Source: Hadesarchaea archaeon (GTDB lineage Archaea > Hadarchaeota > Hadarchaeia > Hadarchaeales > WYZ-LMO6). Taken from it: a DNA stretch of 41,151 nt. The stretch is taken from the NCBI GenBank assembly GCA_029259185.1, contig JAPDJF010000024.1:1-41151 (forward strand), in the 5' to 3' direction. The notes beneath the pieces were generated by a model. It worked only from the letters and a program-made list of their open reading frames with translations. It was not told the DNA's origin and did no database searches. Made by a program: the position numbers and the translations under genes. This document shows positions 40,321-41,151 of the stretch, piece after piece (the first letter of the stretch is position 1; each line of letters opens with the position of its first letter).

Positions 40321-41151
40321 ATGCGCGTGGCTGTGTACTACAGCAATCGAGATGTGAGGCTTGAGGAATTACCCGCACCGGTGGTTGGTCCAGGAGAAAT
40401 CCTGATGAAAGTGATGGCGTGCGGCATATGTGGGAGTGATGTGCTTGAGTGGTACAGGGTAAAGCAGGCCCCTAGGGTGCTCGGCCATGAGGCCACGGGT
40501 GTGGTGGTGAAGTTGGGTGAAGGGGTGAAGGGGGTTGAGGTGGGGGATAGGGTTTTCGTTTCCCACCACGTCCCTTGTGGTGAGTGTCGCTATTGCAGGA
40601 GAGGTCATGAGACCGCGTGTGAGACTTTGCGCACCACGAACTACGAGCCAGGCGGTTTCGCGGAGTACGTGCGTGTCCCAAAGATAAACGTGGAGCGAGG
40701 GATTTACCGACTCCCAGCGCACATGTCATTCGAAGAAGGCACCTTCATCGAGCCCCTGGGCTGTGCGGTGCGAGGACAGAGGTTGGCAGGGGTGGAAAGG
40801 GACGACACGGTTCTGGTGCTTGGTAGCGGGGTTTCTGGGCTATTGCATGTGCAACTATCCAGGATCCAGGGGGCCAAGCGGATCATAGCCACGGACTTGA
40901 ATGAATACCGTCTGAAGATGGCTAAGAGATTCGGGGCTGATGAGGTGGTGAACGCTGAGGAGGACGTTCCGAGCAGGGTACGGGAGTTGAACAGGGGCAG
41001 AGGGGCAGATCGTGTGATAATTTGCACGGGAGCTCCTTCCGCCGGTGAGCAAGCACTCCACTGTGTGGATCGGGGGGGGACAATTCTTTTCTTCGCAGTT
41101 CCTGGCCCAGACGTAAGCCTGCCTTTCCGTGTAGCGGACTTCTGGCGGGAT
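40321..41151 (+). CDS. Zinc-dependent alcohol/polyol dehydrogenase (partial)
   Basis: The frame starts at ATG 40321, 8 bases after the previous stop, and runs off the window after 277 residues. It is a medium-chain dehydrogenase: catalytic zinc ligands are in ACGICGSD and LGHEATG, the structural zinc site is CGECRYCRRGHETAC (four Cys), and the Rossmann motif is VLVLGSGVSGLLHVQL. Relatives act on sorbitol, threonine or sugar alcohols with NAD(P). Its place after GH65 and beta-phosphoglucomutase suggests sugar or polyol metabolism, which is inference. About 60-80 residues are missing. Confidence 0.9.
   Translation, partial: MRVAVYYSNRDVRLEELPAPVVGPGEILMKVMACGICGSDVLEWYRVKQAPRVLGHEATGVVVKLGEGVKGVEVGDRVFVSHHVPCGECRYCRRGHETACETLRTTNYEPGGFAEYVRVPKINVERGIYRLPAHMSFEEGTFIEPLGCAVRGQRLAGVERDDTVLVLGSGVSGLLHVQLSRIQGAKRIIATDLNEYRLKMAKRFGADEVVNAEEDVPSRVRELNRGRGADRVIICTGAPSAGEQALHCVDRGGTILFFAVPGPDVSLPFRVADFWRD

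Noticed and set aside
1-41151. CRISPR arrays
   Set aside because: No regularly spaced direct repeats of 24-40 bases were seen; the only recurrent units are the paired intergenic elements and transposon hairpins.

Overview
The window (41,151 bases, moderately GC-rich) comes from an archaeon, most likely a thermophile. The evidence is a group II chaperonin (thermosome), a Nop5 and fibrillarin gene pair, GHMP-type archaeal shikimate kinase, AMP phosphorylase, pyruvoyl arginine decarboxylase, V4R and ThyX proteins, an intron-containing tRNA, TATA boxes about 25 bases ahead of leaderless starts, and GGTGA-type ribosome sites. A euryarchaeal-type lineage such as Hadarchaeota or a relative of Thermococci/Archaeoglobi would fit, but this is an inference. 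No rRNA gene or other decisive marker is present.

Region 1 (1-10735) is a type IV pilus / Tad-like secretion locus. It holds a partial secreted protein, pilin-like proteins, a DUF2101-like membrane protein, two small class III pilins, two MinD/ParA-type ATPases around a small membrane protein, a single-pass extracytoplasmic protein, the secretion ATPase KlbA and two TadB/TadC-like membrane platform proteins. KlbA is split by an Ala1 mini-intein. One MinD paralogue has lost key P-loop residues.

Region 2 (10736-14569) begins with the decayed 3' end of an IS605-type tnpB and continues with grpE-dnaK-dnaJ. Region 3 (14622-18731) is a late shikimate operon: aroA, aroC, archaeal aroK, then a gene I read from a CTG start that fuses chorismate mutase to a helix-turn-helix and an ACT domain. 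Region 4 (18728-24037) has a possible 55-residue ORF, AMP phosphorylase, arginine decarboxylase, the thermosome and a radical SAM protein.

Region 5 (24078-27635) is the box C/D RNP pair nop5 and fibrillarin, separated by an IS607-type insertion. Its resolvase is broken, and its TnpB keeps an open frame but lacks two of the three RuvC catalytic acids. A 14-bp hairpin lies just before fibrillarin. Region 6 (27757-35924) has an MFS exporter, methionine aminopeptidase, a Trk potassium-uptake operon with an extra 50-residue membrane protein, thioredoxin, a DRG-like GTPase, ThyX and a V4R protein. Region 7 (35982-41151) has a tRNA-Gly with a 14-base intron, a small Cys-rich protein, a LsrF-like aldolase, and a GH65 phosphorylase / beta-phosphoglucomutase / zinc dehydrogenase set cut by the window end.

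Two intergenic regions (5040-5213 and 22763-22897) carry copies of the same element, bounded by inverted GCACAAAAAT repeats and ending in a hairpin that is kept by G-U substitutions. Together with the catalytically degenerate TnpB and the chorismate mutase-HTH-ACT fusion, these are the most likely places for undescribed biology.
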